Part shown: positions 16,358 through 26,896 of the stretch, one piece after another
How the letters are laid out: each line of letters opens with the position of its first letter
How positions within the stretch are numbered: position 1 is the first letter of the stretch
Made by a program: the position numbers and the translations under genes
Origin: DATLLJ01 sp965229885
GTDB lineage: Bacteria; Acidobacteriota; Vicinamibacteria; Vicinamibacterales; CAVVIG01
Assembly: GCA_965229885.1 (NCBI GenBank)
Contig: CBDDJX010000003.1
Coordinates: 1,550,001 to 1,614,000, forward strand
Length of the DNA stretch: 64,000 nt
Direction: 5' to 3'
The notes under the pieces: generated by a model
Told to the model about the DNA's origin: nothing
Database searches by the model: none
What the model saw: the letters and a program-made list of their open reading frames with translations, nothing else

Positions 16358-17239
16358 ATGTCCGTCACCATCATCATCAACCCGATTTCGGGCGGCGTCT
16401 CGCCGGAGCAGGCGCGGGCGCGTGCCCAACTCGCCTGGGCGGTGGTCGACAGGCACGGCGACCGGGCCGACGTGTTCGTCACCGAGCGGCGGGGCCATGC
16501 ACGGGAGCTTGCCACAGCCGCGGCCGGTCTCGGGGCGCGGCTCGTCATTTCGTGGGGCGGAGATGGAACGCTGAACGAGGTCGCATCTGCGCTCGCTTTC
16601 GGGAATGTCCCGCTCGGCCTGGTCCCTGCCGGATCGGGCAACGGATTCGCGCGCGAGCTGGGCGTGGCCCCACGGCCCGAGCGGGCGATTGCCGACGCGA
16701 TCGGCGCCGAGCCGCGCACGATCGACGTCGGTGAGGTGGACGATCGCCTTTTCTTCAACGTCGCCGGCTTTGGCTTCGACGCGTACGTGGCTGCGGAGTT
16801 TGACAAACGAGTCGGTCGCCGCGGGTTTACGGGGTACGTGGCGATTGCGGCGCGCGCGCTCGTCAACTACGTGCCCCAGAACTACCGGATTACCACTGCC
16901 GAAGGCTGCACAGCGTCGAGAGCGGTACTCGTCACCATCGCGAACTCCGCGCAATTCGGCAGTGGGGCGCGGATCGCTCCGCGCGCCCTGCTGGATGACG
17001 GGCTGCTGGATCTGGTTGTCGTGGAGGAGCGTCGGCGATGGCGGACGGTCTGCCACGTCCCGCGGCTCTTCAACGGGACGGTGGAGCGGATGCCGGGTTG
17101 CTCAATCCGCCACATTCGCCAAGCGACCATTGAATCGGACCAGCCGATGGCCTTTCATGTCGACGGGGAGCCCGTCCGAGGTGGCGCGCGCGCGAACGTC
17201 CGCGTCCACCCCGCCGCCCTGCGCGTCGCCGTGCGATGA
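16358..17239 (+). CDS. Diacylglycerol kinase-family lipid kinase
   Basis: DAGK/YegS/sphingosine-kinase family, ATP-dependent phosphorylation of a lipid alcohol. 293 residues from ATG 16358. Conserved: TIIINPISGG at the N-terminus, ISWGGDGTLNEVASAL (nucleotide-binding loop), GLVPAGSGNGFARELG, DVGEVDDRLFFNVAGFGFDA, and the C-terminal FHVDGEPV. The substrate (diacylglycerol or another lipid) cannot be told from sequence. Neighbours give no pathway hint. Confidence 0.88.
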   Translation: MSVTIIINPISGGVSPEQARARAQLAWAVVDRHGDRADVFVTERRGHARELATAAAGLGARLVISWGGDGTLNEVASALAFGNVPLGLVPAGSGNGFARELGVAPRPERAIADAIGAEPRTIDVGEVDDRLFFNVAGFGFDAYVAAEFDKRVGRRGFTGYVAIAARALVNYVPQNYRITTAEGCTASRAVLVTIANSAQFGSGARIAPRALLDDGLLDLVVVEERRRWRTVCHVPRLFNGTVERMPGCSIRHIRQATIESDQPMAFHVDGEPVRGGARANVRVHPAALRVAVR

Positions 17240-17248
17240 ACCGCAGGC

Positions 17249-18844
17249 TCAGGGCAGGCGCACGACCCAGGCCTCGCGGATCGCGGGAACCTTTCGCAGC
17301 TCCGCGACGGCGTCATCGAGAACGGAAGGCGCGTCGGTTTCTTCGTCCACGTTGACGACGCCGATGGCGGCGCGCTCGTTCCGTCCGAGCGCGAAGTTGG
17401 CGATGTTGACTTTGTGACGGCCGAGGATGGTCCCGACCTCGCCGATCACTCCAGGTTGATCATCGTTCGCGATGATGAGCATGGTCCCGCCGAGTGGCGC
17501 TTCGACGTTGACGTCGCGCGCCGAGACCAGCCGCAGGCTATTGGGCCCGAAGACGGTCCCCTCGACAAGCCGCTCGCCCCTGTCGGTCTGTAATTTGATG
17601 GAGAGCAGTGCGGTGTAATCGCGCGCGCGCGAGCTGCGCGACTCGATGATATCCATGCCGCGCGCCTCGGCAACGGCGCGGGCGTTAACAATGGAGACTC
17701 CGCTCGAGAGGATCGGCCGCAGCACGCCGGCGGCCGCACTCGCGGCGAGCACGTCCACCGTACGGCTGTCGGCCAGCGCTCCGTAGCACCGCACGCCCAG
17801 CGCCTGGATGCGGGCCGTGCCCATCTGCGCCGCAAGCCCGCCCAGCTGATCCGCCAGCCGAATCCAGGGCTGCAGCCGCTGCAGCTCCTCAGGCGGGAGC
17901 GAAGGGAAGTTCACCGCATTGCGGACCACCCCGCTGCCGAGGAAGTCGCGAACCGTGGCGGCCGTGTCCGTGCCCACGAGCTCCTGCGCCTCTTCGGTCG
18001 AAGCCGCGATGTGGGGCGTGGCGACGACCTGCGGCAGCTGCGCCAGCGACCAGTCCTTGGGCGGCTCCTGCTCGAAGACGTCAAGGCCGGCGCCCTCGAC
18101 GATGCCGCTGTCGATGGCGCGGCGGAGCGCCTCCTCGTCGACGAGCTCCCCGCGCGCCGTGTTGACGAGCCGCAGCCCGGGTTTGCAGATGGCGAATCGC
18201 GCGTCGTTGAACACGTGGCGGGTGTCCGGCGTCACCGGCAGGTGCAAGGTGATGTAGTCGGCGGTCGCGCAGAGCGCGTCGAGCGTCAACAGCTCGATGC
18301 CGAGTCCGGCGGCCACGTCGGCCGAGATGTAGGGATCGTGGGCGACGATTCGCATGCCGAAGGGTTGCGCGCGTAGCGCCACCTCCCGGCCGATGCGCCC
18401 CAGGCCCGCGATGCCGAGCGTCTTCCCGCGGAGCTCGTTGCCGAGAAAGCGCTTCTTCTCCCAGCGGCTGTCCTTCATGGCTCGATCGGCGGTCGGCACG
18501 AGGCGCGCCAGCGCCAGCATCAGCGCCAGCGTGTGCTCCGCGACGCTGATGCTGTTGGCGCCAGGGGCGTTGACCACGAGCACGCCGCGCCGGCTGGCGG
18601 CGGCGACGTCGACGTTGTCCACGCCGGTGCCGGCGCGGGCCACAATGCGCAGCTGCGGTGCGGCTTCGAGTAGTTGGGCGTTCACCTGCGTGGCGCTGCG
18701 CACGATGAGCGCGTCGGCATCCGCGAGGTCCGCCGCCAGCGCGGTCGGCGAGCGGCCGGAGCGGGCATCGATGATCCAGCCTGATTCAGCGCGGAGCAGT
18801 TCGAGCGCGGAGGCGGGGAGATCGTCGGCAACGACAATTTTCAA
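17249..18844 (-). CDS. serA: D-3-phosphoglycerate dehydrogenase
   Basis: First step of serine synthesis. 531 residues, the long form: substrate-binding and Rossmann domains (~1-315; GIAGLGRIGREVALRA, NTARGELVDEEAL, VVATPHIAASTEEAQ), an allosteric substrate-binding domain (~320-450), and a C-terminal ACT domain (MLIIANDDQPGVIGEVGTIL) for serine feedback. The start is TTG 18844. The gene is transcribed away from icd across a 188-base divergent region. Confidence 0.94.
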   Translation of the reverse strand: MKIVVADDLPASALELLRAESGWIIDARSGRSPTALAADLADADALIVRSATQVNAQLLEAAPQLRIVARAGTGVDNVDVAAASRRGVLVVNAPGANSISVAEHTLALMLALARLVPTADRAMKDSRWEKKRFLGNELRGKTLGIAGLGRIGREVALRAQPFGMRIVAHDPYISADVAAGLGIELLTLDALCATADYITLHLPVTPDTRHVFNDARFAICKPGLRLVNTARGELVDEEALRRAIDSGIVEGAGLDVFEQEPPKDWSLAQLPQVVATPHIAASTEEAQELVGTDTAATVRDFLGSGVVRNAVNFPSLPPEELQRLQPWIRLADQLGGLAAQMGTARIQALGVRCYGALADSRTVDVLAASAAAGVLRPILSSGVSIVNARAVAEARGMDIIESRSSRARDYTALLSIKLQTDRGERLVEGTVFGPNSLRLVSARDVNVEAPLGGTMLIIANDDQPGVIGEVGTILGRHKVNIANFALGRNERAAIGVVNVDEETDAPSVLDDAVAELRKVPAIREAWVVRLP

Positions 18845-18960
18845 AGTGCGAATATAATACTCCGGCTGACATGAGCTGCCGTCCGTGTGAACGCGCCCTG
18901 CCGTAGTGCAATGCGCTAAAACATTCGAGTTGCGCGTGACAGTCGCTTAAACGATGTACC

Positions 18961-19003
18961 TTTTCCACAGAGTTTTCCACAGTCGTCGCGGAAACGTTCC
19001 GCG
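18961..19003. promoter_or_regulatory. serA-icd divergent region: two TTTTCCACA boxes and a palindrome
   Basis: TTTTCCACA occurs at 18961-18969 and 18973-18981, resembling relaxed DnaA boxes. A perfect 7-bp inverted repeat CGCGGAA / TTCCGCG (18987-18993 and 18997-19003, 3-bp spacer) lies 30 bases before the icd start. Together they look like an operator region. The rest of 18845-19032 shows no gene. Confidence 0.35.
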
Positions 19004-19032
19004 GACGGCAGGTGAGCTGACCTAAAGACCTT

Positions 19033-20364
<1,332 letters not shown>

Positions 20365-20408
20365 GCACGTTTCAGGCTAGAGCCTAAATCCTGAGGAGAT
20401 TCGACCCA

Positions 20409-21335
20409 ATGAATCGTAAAATGACTGTCGTTGGTGGGGCCGGGAACGTTGGGGCGACCGTGGCGCGGGGCGTCGCGGAAAAGCAGCTCGCCGACGTCGT
20501 CGTGATTGACATCGCCGATCAGAAGGCGGCGGGTGTGGCCCTGGACATGCTGGAAGCCTGCCCGATCTGGGGCTCGGACGCCCGCGTGCTTGGGACCGGC
20601 GATTACGCGGAGAGCGCCAACTCCGACGTCGTCGTCATCACGTCGGGCATACCGCGCAAGCCGGGGATGAGCCGCGACGATCTGCTGAACGTGAACTTCA
20701 AGATCATGCAGCAGGTCACCGAGCAGGTCGTGAAGTACTCGCCGGACTGCATCATCATTCCGGTGTCGAACCCGCTCGACGCGATGGCGCAGGCGGTTTT
20801 CAAGCTGTCGAAGTTCCCGCGCGAGCGCGTCATCGGCATGGCCGGCGTGCTCGACAGCGCGCGCATGCGCGCCTTCATTGCCCAGGAGCTCAACGTCTCG
20901 GTGGAGAACGTGCACGCGTTCGTCCTCGGCGGCCACGGCGATACGATGGTGCCGCTGCCGCGCTATTCGACGGTCGCGGGCATCCCGATCACGGACTTGA
21001 TGGACAAGGCGACGATTGGCAGGATTGCGGCGCGGACCGCCAGCGGCGGACTCGAGATCACGCAGCTCGTCGGGACGAGCGCGTGGTATGCGCCCGGCGC
21101 CTCGGTCGTCGAAATGGTCGAGGCCATCCTGCTCGACAAACACAAGATCCTCCCGTGCTCGGTATTCCTCCAGGGCGAGTACGGCGTCCGCGACCTCTTC
21201 GTCGGCGTGCCGGTCAAGCTCGGCGCCCGCGGTCTCGAAAAGATCATCGAGATCGCGCTGACGCCTGAAGAGGACGCCGCGTTCAAGAAGTCGGCGGCCG
21301 CGGTCCAAGAACTCGTCAGCGTGATCAAGGTCTGA
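20409..21335 (+). CDS. mdh: Malate dehydrogenase (LDH-like)
   Basis: NAD-dependent malate/oxaloacetate conversion. 308 residues. Rossmann VVGGAGNVGATVARG, substrate loop TSGIPRKPGMSRDDLL with the two arginines typical of MalDH, SNPLDAMA, and catalytic His in VLGGHGDTMVPLPRY. A good Shine-Dalgarno (AGGAG in CTGAGGAGATT) precedes ATG 20409. The intergenic stretch 20365-20408 contains AGGCTAGAGCCTAAATCC, part of the repeat background. Confidence 0.95.
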   Translation: MNRKMTVVGGAGNVGATVARGVAEKQLADVVVIDIADQKAAGVALDMLEACPIWGSDARVLGTGDYAESANSDVVVITSGIPRKPGMSRDDLLNVNFKIMQQVTEQVVKYSPDCIIIPVSNPLDAMAQAVFKLSKFPRERVIGMAGVLDSARMRAFIAQELNVSVENVHAFVLGGHGDTMVPLPRYSTVAGIPITDLMDKATIGRIAARTASGGLEITQLVGTSAWYAPGASVVEMVEAILLDKHKILPCSVFLQGEYGVRDLFVGVPVKLGARGLEKIIEIALTPEEDAAFKKSAAAVQELVSVIKV

Positions 21336-21343
21336 GCCCACCC

Positions 21344-22504
21344 ATGCGGGTCCACGAGTATCAAGCCAAAGCGATCCTCGCGCGGCACGGCGTGCCCGTG
21401 CCACGGGGGGAAGTAGCGTTCACCCCGGCCGAAGCGGGCGAGATTACGAGCCGCCTTGGCGGCGGCCCGGTCGTGGTCAAGGCGCAGATTCACGCCGGCG
21501 GCCGCGGCAAGGGCGGCGGCGTCAAGCTGGCCAAGTCGCGGGTCGAAGCCGAGGCGCTCGCGGGTCAGATGATCGGCATGACCCTCGTCACGCGGCAGAC
21601 CGGCAAGGCAGGCCGGCTGGTGCGACGGGTCCTGGTCGAGACCGGGGTCCACATCGCCCGTGAGGTGTACCTGAGTCTCGTGCTGGACCGCGCGGCGGGC
21701 AAGCCGTTGATGATGGCCAGCGCGGCGGGCGGGATGGACATCGAAGAGGTCGCCGCGACGACTCCCGAGAAGCTCGTGAAGATCCGCATCGAGCCGGGGG
21801 TCGGGCTGGTGCCGTTCGAGGCGCGGCGGCTCGGCTTCGGCATTGGCCTGGATGCCGCGCAGGTCGGTAAGTTCGTCACGATCGCGACCGCGCTCTACGA
21901 CGCGTTTATCGCGACCGATGCGACGCTCATCGAGATCAATCCGCTGCTCATCACCACCGAGGGCGATCTACTGGCGCTCGACGCCAAGATGGATTTCGAC
22001 GACAACGCGCTCTATCGTCATCCCGAGATTCACGATCTGCGGGATCTCGGCGAGGAAGAGCCGCTCGAGATCGAAGCGTCGAAGTCGTCCATCAATTACA
22101 TTCGACTCGACGGCAACATCGGCTGCATGGTCAATGGCGCGGGACTGGCGATGGCCACCATGGACATCATCAAGCTCGCGGGCGGAGAGCCGGCCAACTT
22201 CCTCGACGTCGGCGGCGGCGCCAATGCCGAGCAGATCCGGAACGCCTTCAAGATCCTGATGTCGGACCAGAAGGTCAAGGCTGTCCTCATCAACATTTTC
22301 GGCGGCATCCTGCGCTGCGACGTGCTCGCCAAGGGGGTTATTGTCGCCGTGCAGGAACTCGGCGTGCCCGTGCCGATCGTCATCCGCATGGAAGGCACGA
22401 ACGTCGACGAGGGGAAGCGGCTGCTCCGCGAAAGCGGCATGAACTTCAATACGGCGGACTCGATGGATGAAGCCGCGCAAAAAGTCGTGCAACTTGCTGG
22501 ATAA
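21344..22504 (+). CDS. sucC: Succinate-CoA ligase, ADP/GDP-forming, beta subunit
   Basis: Nucleotide-binding subunit of succinyl-CoA synthetase. 386 residues. N-terminal ATP-grasp (VHEYQAKAILARHGVPVPRG, VVKAQIHAGGRGKGGGVKLA), INPLLIT, NIGCMVNGAGLAMATMDIIK, DVGGGANAEQIRNAF, and the C-terminal ligase domain with NIFGGILRCD. Starts 9 bases after mdh. Nucleotide specificity not assigned. Confidence 0.95.
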   Translation: MRVHEYQAKAILARHGVPVPRGEVAFTPAEAGEITSRLGGGPVVVKAQIHAGGRGKGGGVKLAKSRVEAEALAGQMIGMTLVTRQTGKAGRLVRRVLVETGVHIAREVYLSLVLDRAAGKPLMMASAAGGMDIEEVAATTPEKLVKIRIEPGVGLVPFEARRLGFGIGLDAAQVGKFVTIATALYDAFIATDATLIEINPLLITTEGDLLALDAKMDFDDNALYRHPEIHDLRDLGEEEPLEIEASKSSINYIRLDGNIGCMVNGAGLAMATMDIIKLAGGEPANFLDVGGGANAEQIRNAFKILMSDQKVKAVLINIFGGILRCDVLAKGVIVAVQELGVPVPIVIRMEGTNVDEGKRLLRESGMNFNTADSMDEAAQKVVQLAG

Positions 22505-22555
22505 GAGCGAGCCACGAAAACACGAAAACACGAAGAACACCAAGACGCTTTTTGA
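22503..22555. repeat. ACGAAAACACGAAAACACGAAG direct-repeat type spacer
   Basis: The sucC-sucD gap contains tandem CACGAAAA units (CCACGAAAACACGAAAAC…). This kind of degenerate direct repeat is seen between genes in several phyla. No gene or terminator. Confidence 0.5.
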
Positions 22556-22558
22556 CCC

Positions 22559-23434
22559 GTGTCCATTCTGATTGATAAGTCGACGCGGCTGCTCGTTCAA
22601 GGCCTGACCGGCCGTGAGGGGACGTTCCACGCGAAACAGGCGGCAGCGTACGGGACGACCGTCGTGGGCGGCGTGACGCCGGGAAAGGGCAGCACGACCT
22701 ACGAAGGGTGGCCGATCTTCGACACCGTGGAGCAGGCGGTCAGGTCGACCGGCGCGAACGTGTCGGTGATCTTTGTCCCGCCCCGGTTTGGTTCTGATGC
22801 GGTCATGGAGGCCGCCGACGCCGGCCTGGCGCTGGTCGTCTGCATCACGGAAGGGATTCCAACCCTCGACGCGATGCGAGCGCTGACGTTTCTCAAGGAA
22901 CGGCCGAACACGCGCCTGGTGGGTCCCAACTGTCCAGGCCTCATCTCGCCCGGCAAGGCCAAGGCTGGCATCATCCCCGGCCACATCTGCAAGGAAGGCC
23001 GAATCGGCATCGTGTCAAAGAGCGGCACACTCACCTACGAAGCGATGCACCAGCTCACGCGGCTCGGCATGGGCCAGAGCACGTGCCTCGGCATCGGCGG
23101 CGATCCGCTGATCGGGACCTCGCACATCGATGCGCTCAAGCTATTTGCCGCCGATCCGGACACCGATGCGGTCATCATGATTGGCGAGATCGGCGGCAGC
23201 GCCGAGGAAGAGGCCGCCGCATGGATCAAGGTTCACTTCAGGAAGCCGGTCGTCGCGTTTATCGCCGGGCAGACGGCGCCGCCGGAGCGCCGGATGGGCC
23301 ATGCCGGCGCCATCGTCGCGGGCGGGAAGGGGACGGCGGCCGAAAAGATGGCGGCCTTGAGCGCCGCGGGCGTCAAAGTCGTGAAGAGCCCGGCGGACAT
23401 GGGGAGAGGCGTGAAAGAGGTGGTTGGTGGGTAG
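22559..23434 (+). CDS. sucD: Succinate-CoA ligase, alpha subunit
   Basis: CoA-binding subunit; the catalytic phosphohistidine is H248 in RMGHAGAIVAGGKGT. 291 residues. Also LVQGLTGREGTFHAKQAAAYGT, VGGVTPGKGS, VGPNCPGLISPG, GIVSKSGTLTYEA and CLGIGGDPLIGT. The start is GTG 22559. Works with SucC; converts the succinyl-CoA made by KorAB to succinate with ATP/GTP gain. Confidence 0.95.
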   Translation: MSILIDKSTRLLVQGLTGREGTFHAKQAAAYGTTVVGGVTPGKGSTTYEGWPIFDTVEQAVRSTGANVSVIFVPPRFGSDAVMEAADAGLALVVCITEGIPTLDAMRALTFLKERPNTRLVGPNCPGLISPGKAKAGIIPGHICKEGRIGIVSKSGTLTYEAMHQLTRLGMGQSTCLGIGGDPLIGTSHIDALKLFAADPDTDAVIMIGEIGGSAEEEAAAWIKVHFRKPVVAFIAGQTAPPERRMGHAGAIVAGGKGTAAEKMAALSAAGVKVVKSPADMGRGVKEVVGG

Positions 23435-23462
23435 TTGCCGGCGCCCGGTGGCGTGTTATACT
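23435..23462 (+). promoter_or_regulatory. Possible promoter for korAB
   Basis: TTGCCG (23435-23440), 16 bases, TATACT (23457-23462), just after the sucD stop. korA has a good Shine-Dalgarno (TAAGGA) ahead of its ATG. An internal promoter would allow korAB control apart from icd-mdh-sucCD. Confidence 0.35.
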
Positions 23463-23520
23463 GTCACCCGCGGCTGGGCCCTTGCCTTCCTCTATATCCC
23501 TACGCCGTAAGGACTTGTGA

Positions 23521-25404
23521 ATGTCACCCACTGATTCGGCTGTTCAGGAACAGCCGCGCGCGTCCCAATCTCGCCGCGTCATCAACGATTTCAGCATTCA
23601 GGTCGCGACGGTCAATGGCTCCGGCAGCCAGACGGCCAATCTCGTCCTGCTGCGATCGATTCTGCTCATGGGCGTGCCGGTGTCCGGCAAGAATATGTTC
23701 CCGTCGAACATCGCGGGACTGCCCACGTGGTACACGATTCGCGCCAGCAAGCGCGGGTACAACGCGCGGAAGAAGGAAATCGACTTCCTGGTCGCGATGA
23801 ACCCCGAGACGGCCAAGGAAGACGTACTGACGCTCGAGGCGGGCGCCGCCGTCGTCTACGACGAGCCCCTTAAGCTCAAGACGCTTCGCAGCGATCTGGC
23901 CTTCTATCCGGTTCCCTTCGACAAGCTCGTCGCGCCAGTCTGCCCGGACGCCAAGCTGCGGCGCCTTGTCCGTAACATGATTTACGACGGCATCTTGGCG
24001 AAGCTGCTTGGCATCGACCTGGCACTGATGGAACAGGCGCTCGGCAGGCAACTCGGGAAAAAAGCCAAGGCCGTGACGCTCAATCAGGGAGCGCTCAAAG
24101 CCGGCTGGGACTACGCCGAGGCGAACTTCACCAAGCAGGATCCGTTCAGCCTCGAGCCGATGAACGAGACGGCGGGCAAGATTCTCATCGAGGGGAATGC
24201 CGCCGCCGCCATCGGCTGCATGATGGCCGGCGTCACCGTCGTTGCCTGGTATCCGATTACGCCGTCCTCGTCGCTCTGCGAGTCGCTGATCACCTACATG
24301 AAGGAGTACCGGGTCGACAAGGACGGGAAGGCGACGTTCGCGATCGTGCAGGCGGAAGACGAGATTGCCGCGCTCGGCATGGTCATCGGCGCGAGTTGGG
24401 CCGGCGCGCGGTCGATGACGTCGACGGCGGGGCCCGGCATCTCGCTGATGGGCGAGTTCACCGGCCTCTCGTACTACGCCGAGGTGCCGGCCGTCATCTT
24501 TGACGTGCAGCGTGTTGGACCGTCCACGGGCCTCCCGACGCGGACTGCGCAGGGCGATCTGCTGCAGGTGGCGTTTCTCTCGCACGGCGACACGAAGCAC
24601 ATGATGCTGTTCCCGTGTTCCGTCGAAGAGTGTTACACGATGGCCCAGGAGGCATTCGACCTGGCGGAGCAGTTCCAGACGCCTGTCTTCGTGATGACAG
24701 ACCTCGATCTCGGCATGAATAACTGGATGTCGGACGGCTTCAAGTACCCCGACAAGCCCATCAACCGCGGCAAGCGCGTGACGCCGGAGGTACTGAAGAA
24801 ACTGGGCGAGTGGGGCCGCTATAAGGATGTGGACGGCGACGGCATTCCGTACCGGACCGTGCCCGGCGACGGCATGCCCGCATCTTTCACGCGAGGCTCG
24901 GGCCACAACGCGAAGGGCCAATATAGCGAGCGGCCCGATGATTACGTCAATAACATGGATCGCCTCGCGCGCAAGTTCGAGACGGCGCGGAAGTTCGTCC
25001 CCAAGCCGGACGTCGAGACCGTGGCCGGCGCGAAGATCGGGTTCATCGGCTACGGCTCGTCGCACTGGGCGATCACCGAGAGCCGCGATCAGCTGCGCGA
25101 AGAAACCGACGTCAAGGTGTCCTACTTCCGGCTGCGCGGCTATCCGTTCAACGAGGGCCTGACGACGTTCATCGACGCCCACGAGCGCGTCTACGTGATC
25201 GAACAGAACCGGGACGCGCAGCTGCTTCAGCTCATCAAGCTTGATGTGATACCCGAGCGCGTCGCGAAGCTGCGCAGCGTGCTGCACTCCAACGGGCTTC
25301 CGATCGACGCACGGAGCATCACCGACGACGTGCTCTCGCAGGAGGGCTTCGAGGTCGCGAAAAAGACCGACCGCATGAGCGACGGAATGACAGGCGGAGA
25401 ATAA
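23521..25404 (+). CDS. korA: 2-oxoglutarate:ferredoxin oxidoreductase, alpha (gamma-alpha fusion) subunit
   Basis: Oxidises 2-oxoglutarate to succinyl-CoA with ferredoxin reduction, replacing the dehydrogenase complex. 627 residues. The N-terminal ~200 residues are the gamma domain (INDFSIQVATVNGSGSQTAN), fused to the pyrimidine-binding alpha domain from ~215 (NAAAAIGCMMAGVTVVAWYPITPSSS; STAGPGISLMGEF) and transketolase C-terminal domain. No ferredoxin gene or Fe-S cluster motif is adjacent. Substrate is inferred from the TCA neighbours and KorB; other 2-oxoacids are possible. Confidence 0.9.
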   Translation: MSPTDSAVQEQPRASQSRRVINDFSIQVATVNGSGSQTANLVLLRSILLMGVPVSGKNMFPSNIAGLPTWYTIRASKRGYNARKKEIDFLVAMNPETAKEDVLTLEAGAAVVYDEPLKLKTLRSDLAFYPVPFDKLVAPVCPDAKLRRLVRNMIYDGILAKLLGIDLALMEQALGRQLGKKAKAVTLNQGALKAGWDYAEANFTKQDPFSLEPMNETAGKILIEGNAAAAIGCMMAGVTVVAWYPITPSSSLCESLITYMKEYRVDKDGKATFAIVQAEDEIAALGMVIGASWAGARSMTSTAGPGISLMGEFTGLSYYAEVPAVIFDVQRVGPSTGLPTRTAQGDLLQVAFLSHGDTKHMMLFPCSVEECYTMAQEAFDLAEQFQTPVFVMTDLDLGMNNWMSDGFKYPDKPINRGKRVTPEVLKKLGEWGRYKDVDGDGIPYRTVPGDGMPASFTRGSGHNAKGQYSERPDDYVNNMDRLARKFETARKFVPKPDVETVAGAKIGFIGYGSSHWAITESRDQLREETDVKVSYFRLRGYPFNEGLTTFIDAHERVYVIEQNRDAQLLQLIKLDVIPERVAKLRSVLHSNGLPIDARSITDDVLSQEGFEVAKKTDRMSDGMTGGE

Positions 25405-25411
25405 TTCAATC

Positions 25412-26440
25412 ATGGCTACACCGCTGAAAGTGAATCGAATCGGGCTAGAGCCGCAGGTCTACAAGGGCAGCAAGACGACGCTCTGCGCCGGCTGCGGCCA
25501 TAACTCGATCTCCGAGCGCATCATCGACGCTTTTTACGAGATGGGCGTCGATCCGAGCCAGGTCATCAAGCTGTCCGGCATCGGCTGCTCGAGCAAGAGC
25601 CCGGCCTACTTTCTCGGCGGCTCGCACGGCTTCAACGCCGTCCACGGCCGGATGCCGTCGGTCGGCACCGGCGCGATGCTCGCGAACAAGAAGCTCATCG
25701 CTATCGGCATCAGCGGGGATGGCGATACCGGGGCGATCGGCATCGGCCAGTTCGTGCACCTGATGCGCCGCAACCTGCCGATTATCTACATCATCGAGGA
25801 CAACGGCTGCTACGGACTCACCAAGGGGCAGTTCTCGCCGACGGCCGACATGGGCTCGAAGCTCAAGACCGGCGTCGTCAACGACCTACCGCCGCTCGAC
25901 ACCTGCGCGCTGGCGATCCAGCTCGGTGCGACGTTTGTCGCACGCTCCTTCTCTGGCGACAAGAAGCAGCTGCTCTCGTTGCTGAAAGCGGCGCTCGCGC
26001 ATCGCGGCACCGTGATGCTCGACGTGATCTCGCCCTGCGTCACGTTCAACGATCACGAGGGTTCGACCAAGAGCTACTCGTACGTCAAGGATCACGACGA
26101 TCAGCTGGAGGAAATCACCTTCGTGCCGTTCTTCGAGGACATTGCCGTGGACTACGCGCCCGGCACCTCGCAGGAAGTGACGATGCACGACGGATCGAAG
26201 CTGTACTTGAAGAAGATCGAAGAGGATTACGATCCGACCGACAAGATCACGGCGCTCAGGCGCCTGCACGAGACCGCGCGCCGCGGCGAGTTTGCCACCG
26301 GCCTGATCTACATCGAACCGGACCGCGACGATTTCCTCACGCTGCTCAATGTCGTGGACGAACCGCTCGCGAACCTGCCGCTCGAGCGGGTCAGGCCGGG
26401 GAAAGCCGCGCTCGATGAGATTATGGAGTCACTTCGCTAG
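25412..26440 (+). CDS. korB: 2-oxoglutarate:ferredoxin oxidoreductase, beta subunit
   Basis: TPP-binding subunit. 342 residues. LCAGCGHNSISERI (Fe-S/TPP region), GIGCSSKSPAYFLG, HGRMPSVGTGA and the TPP motif GISGDGDTGAIGIGQ…EDNGCYGLTKGQ. Starts 7 bases after korA. The visible C-terminal half (~230-340) is longer than in many KorB proteins. Works with KorA; electron acceptor presumably ferredoxin. Confidence 0.92.
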   Translation: MATPLKVNRIGLEPQVYKGSKTTLCAGCGHNSISERIIDAFYEMGVDPSQVIKLSGIGCSSKSPAYFLGGSHGFNAVHGRMPSVGTGAMLANKKLIAIGISGDGDTGAIGIGQFVHLMRRNLPIIYIIEDNGCYGLTKGQFSPTADMGSKLKTGVVNDLPPLDTCALAIQLGATFVARSFSGDKKQLLSLLKAALAHRGTVMLDVISPCVTFNDHEGSTKSYSYVKDHDDQLEEITFVPFFEDIAVDYAPGTSQEVTMHDGSKLYLKKIEEDYDPTDKITALRRLHETARRGEFATGLIYIEPDRDDFLTLLNVVDEPLANLPLERVRPGKAALDEIMESLR

Positions 26441-26467
26441 TCGCCGATCGACTTCGATCGCGCCTGC

Positions 26468-26473
26468 TATAAT
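26468..26473 (+). promoter_or_regulatory. -10 box for ndk with probable leaderless start
   Basis: Exact TATAAT at 26468-26473. The ndk ATG is at 26480, the expected transcription start, and no Shine-Dalgarno fits between. No clear -35. Confidence 0.45.
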
Positions 26474-26479
26474 CGCGGG

Positions 26480-26896
26480 ATGATCGAACGGACGTTGGCC
26501 ATCATCAAGCCGGATGCGGTGGAGCGCCGGCTCGCCGGCCGGATTCTTCGACGGATCGAAGACGAGGGACTCCAGATTCGCGGCATGCGGCGGCTGCACT
26601 TGTCGAAGCGACAAGCCGAGGCGTTTTACGCGGTCCATCGCGAGCGTCCGTTCTTCGCGAGCTTGACCGAGTTCATGGCCTCCGGGCCGGCGATCGCCGT
26701 GGTGCTGGAGGGGCCAGACGCCATCAGGAAGTGGCGGACGCTGATGGGCGCGACCGACCCGGCCAAGGCCGACGCGGGGACGCTCCGCAAAGAGTTCGCG
26801 CAGTCGATCGAACAGAACGCGACGCATGGATCTGATGCACCGGAGACGGCCGCGTTCGAAATCGGATACTTCTTCCCAGGAATCGACCTCATCTAA
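26480..26896 (+). CDS. ndk: Nucleoside-diphosphate kinase
   Basis: Transfers gamma-phosphate between NTPs and NDPs through a phosphohistidine. 138 residues. RTLAIIKPDAVERRLAG at the N-terminus and the active-site His116 in NATHGSDAPETA. Probably transcribed from the TATAAT just upstream as a leaderless message. Groups with dcd in nucleotide metabolism. Confidence 0.95.
   Translation: MIERTLAIIKPDAVERRLAGRILRRIEDEGLQIRGMRRLHLSKRQAEAFYAVHRERPFFASLTEFMASGPAIAVVLEGPDAIRKWRTLMGATDPAKADAGTLRKEFAQSIEQNATHGSDAPETAAFEIGYFFPGIDLI

Noticed and set aside
18961..18981. DnaA-like boxes as a replication origin
   Set aside because: Only two relaxed boxes, no AT-rich unwinding element, and no dnaA/dnaN/gidA genes nearby.
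23524..25413. A 629-codon open frame on the minus strand opposite korA
   Set aside because: Same reasoning: KorA is convincing on the plus strand, and the opposite frame has shadow-like composition and no motifs.
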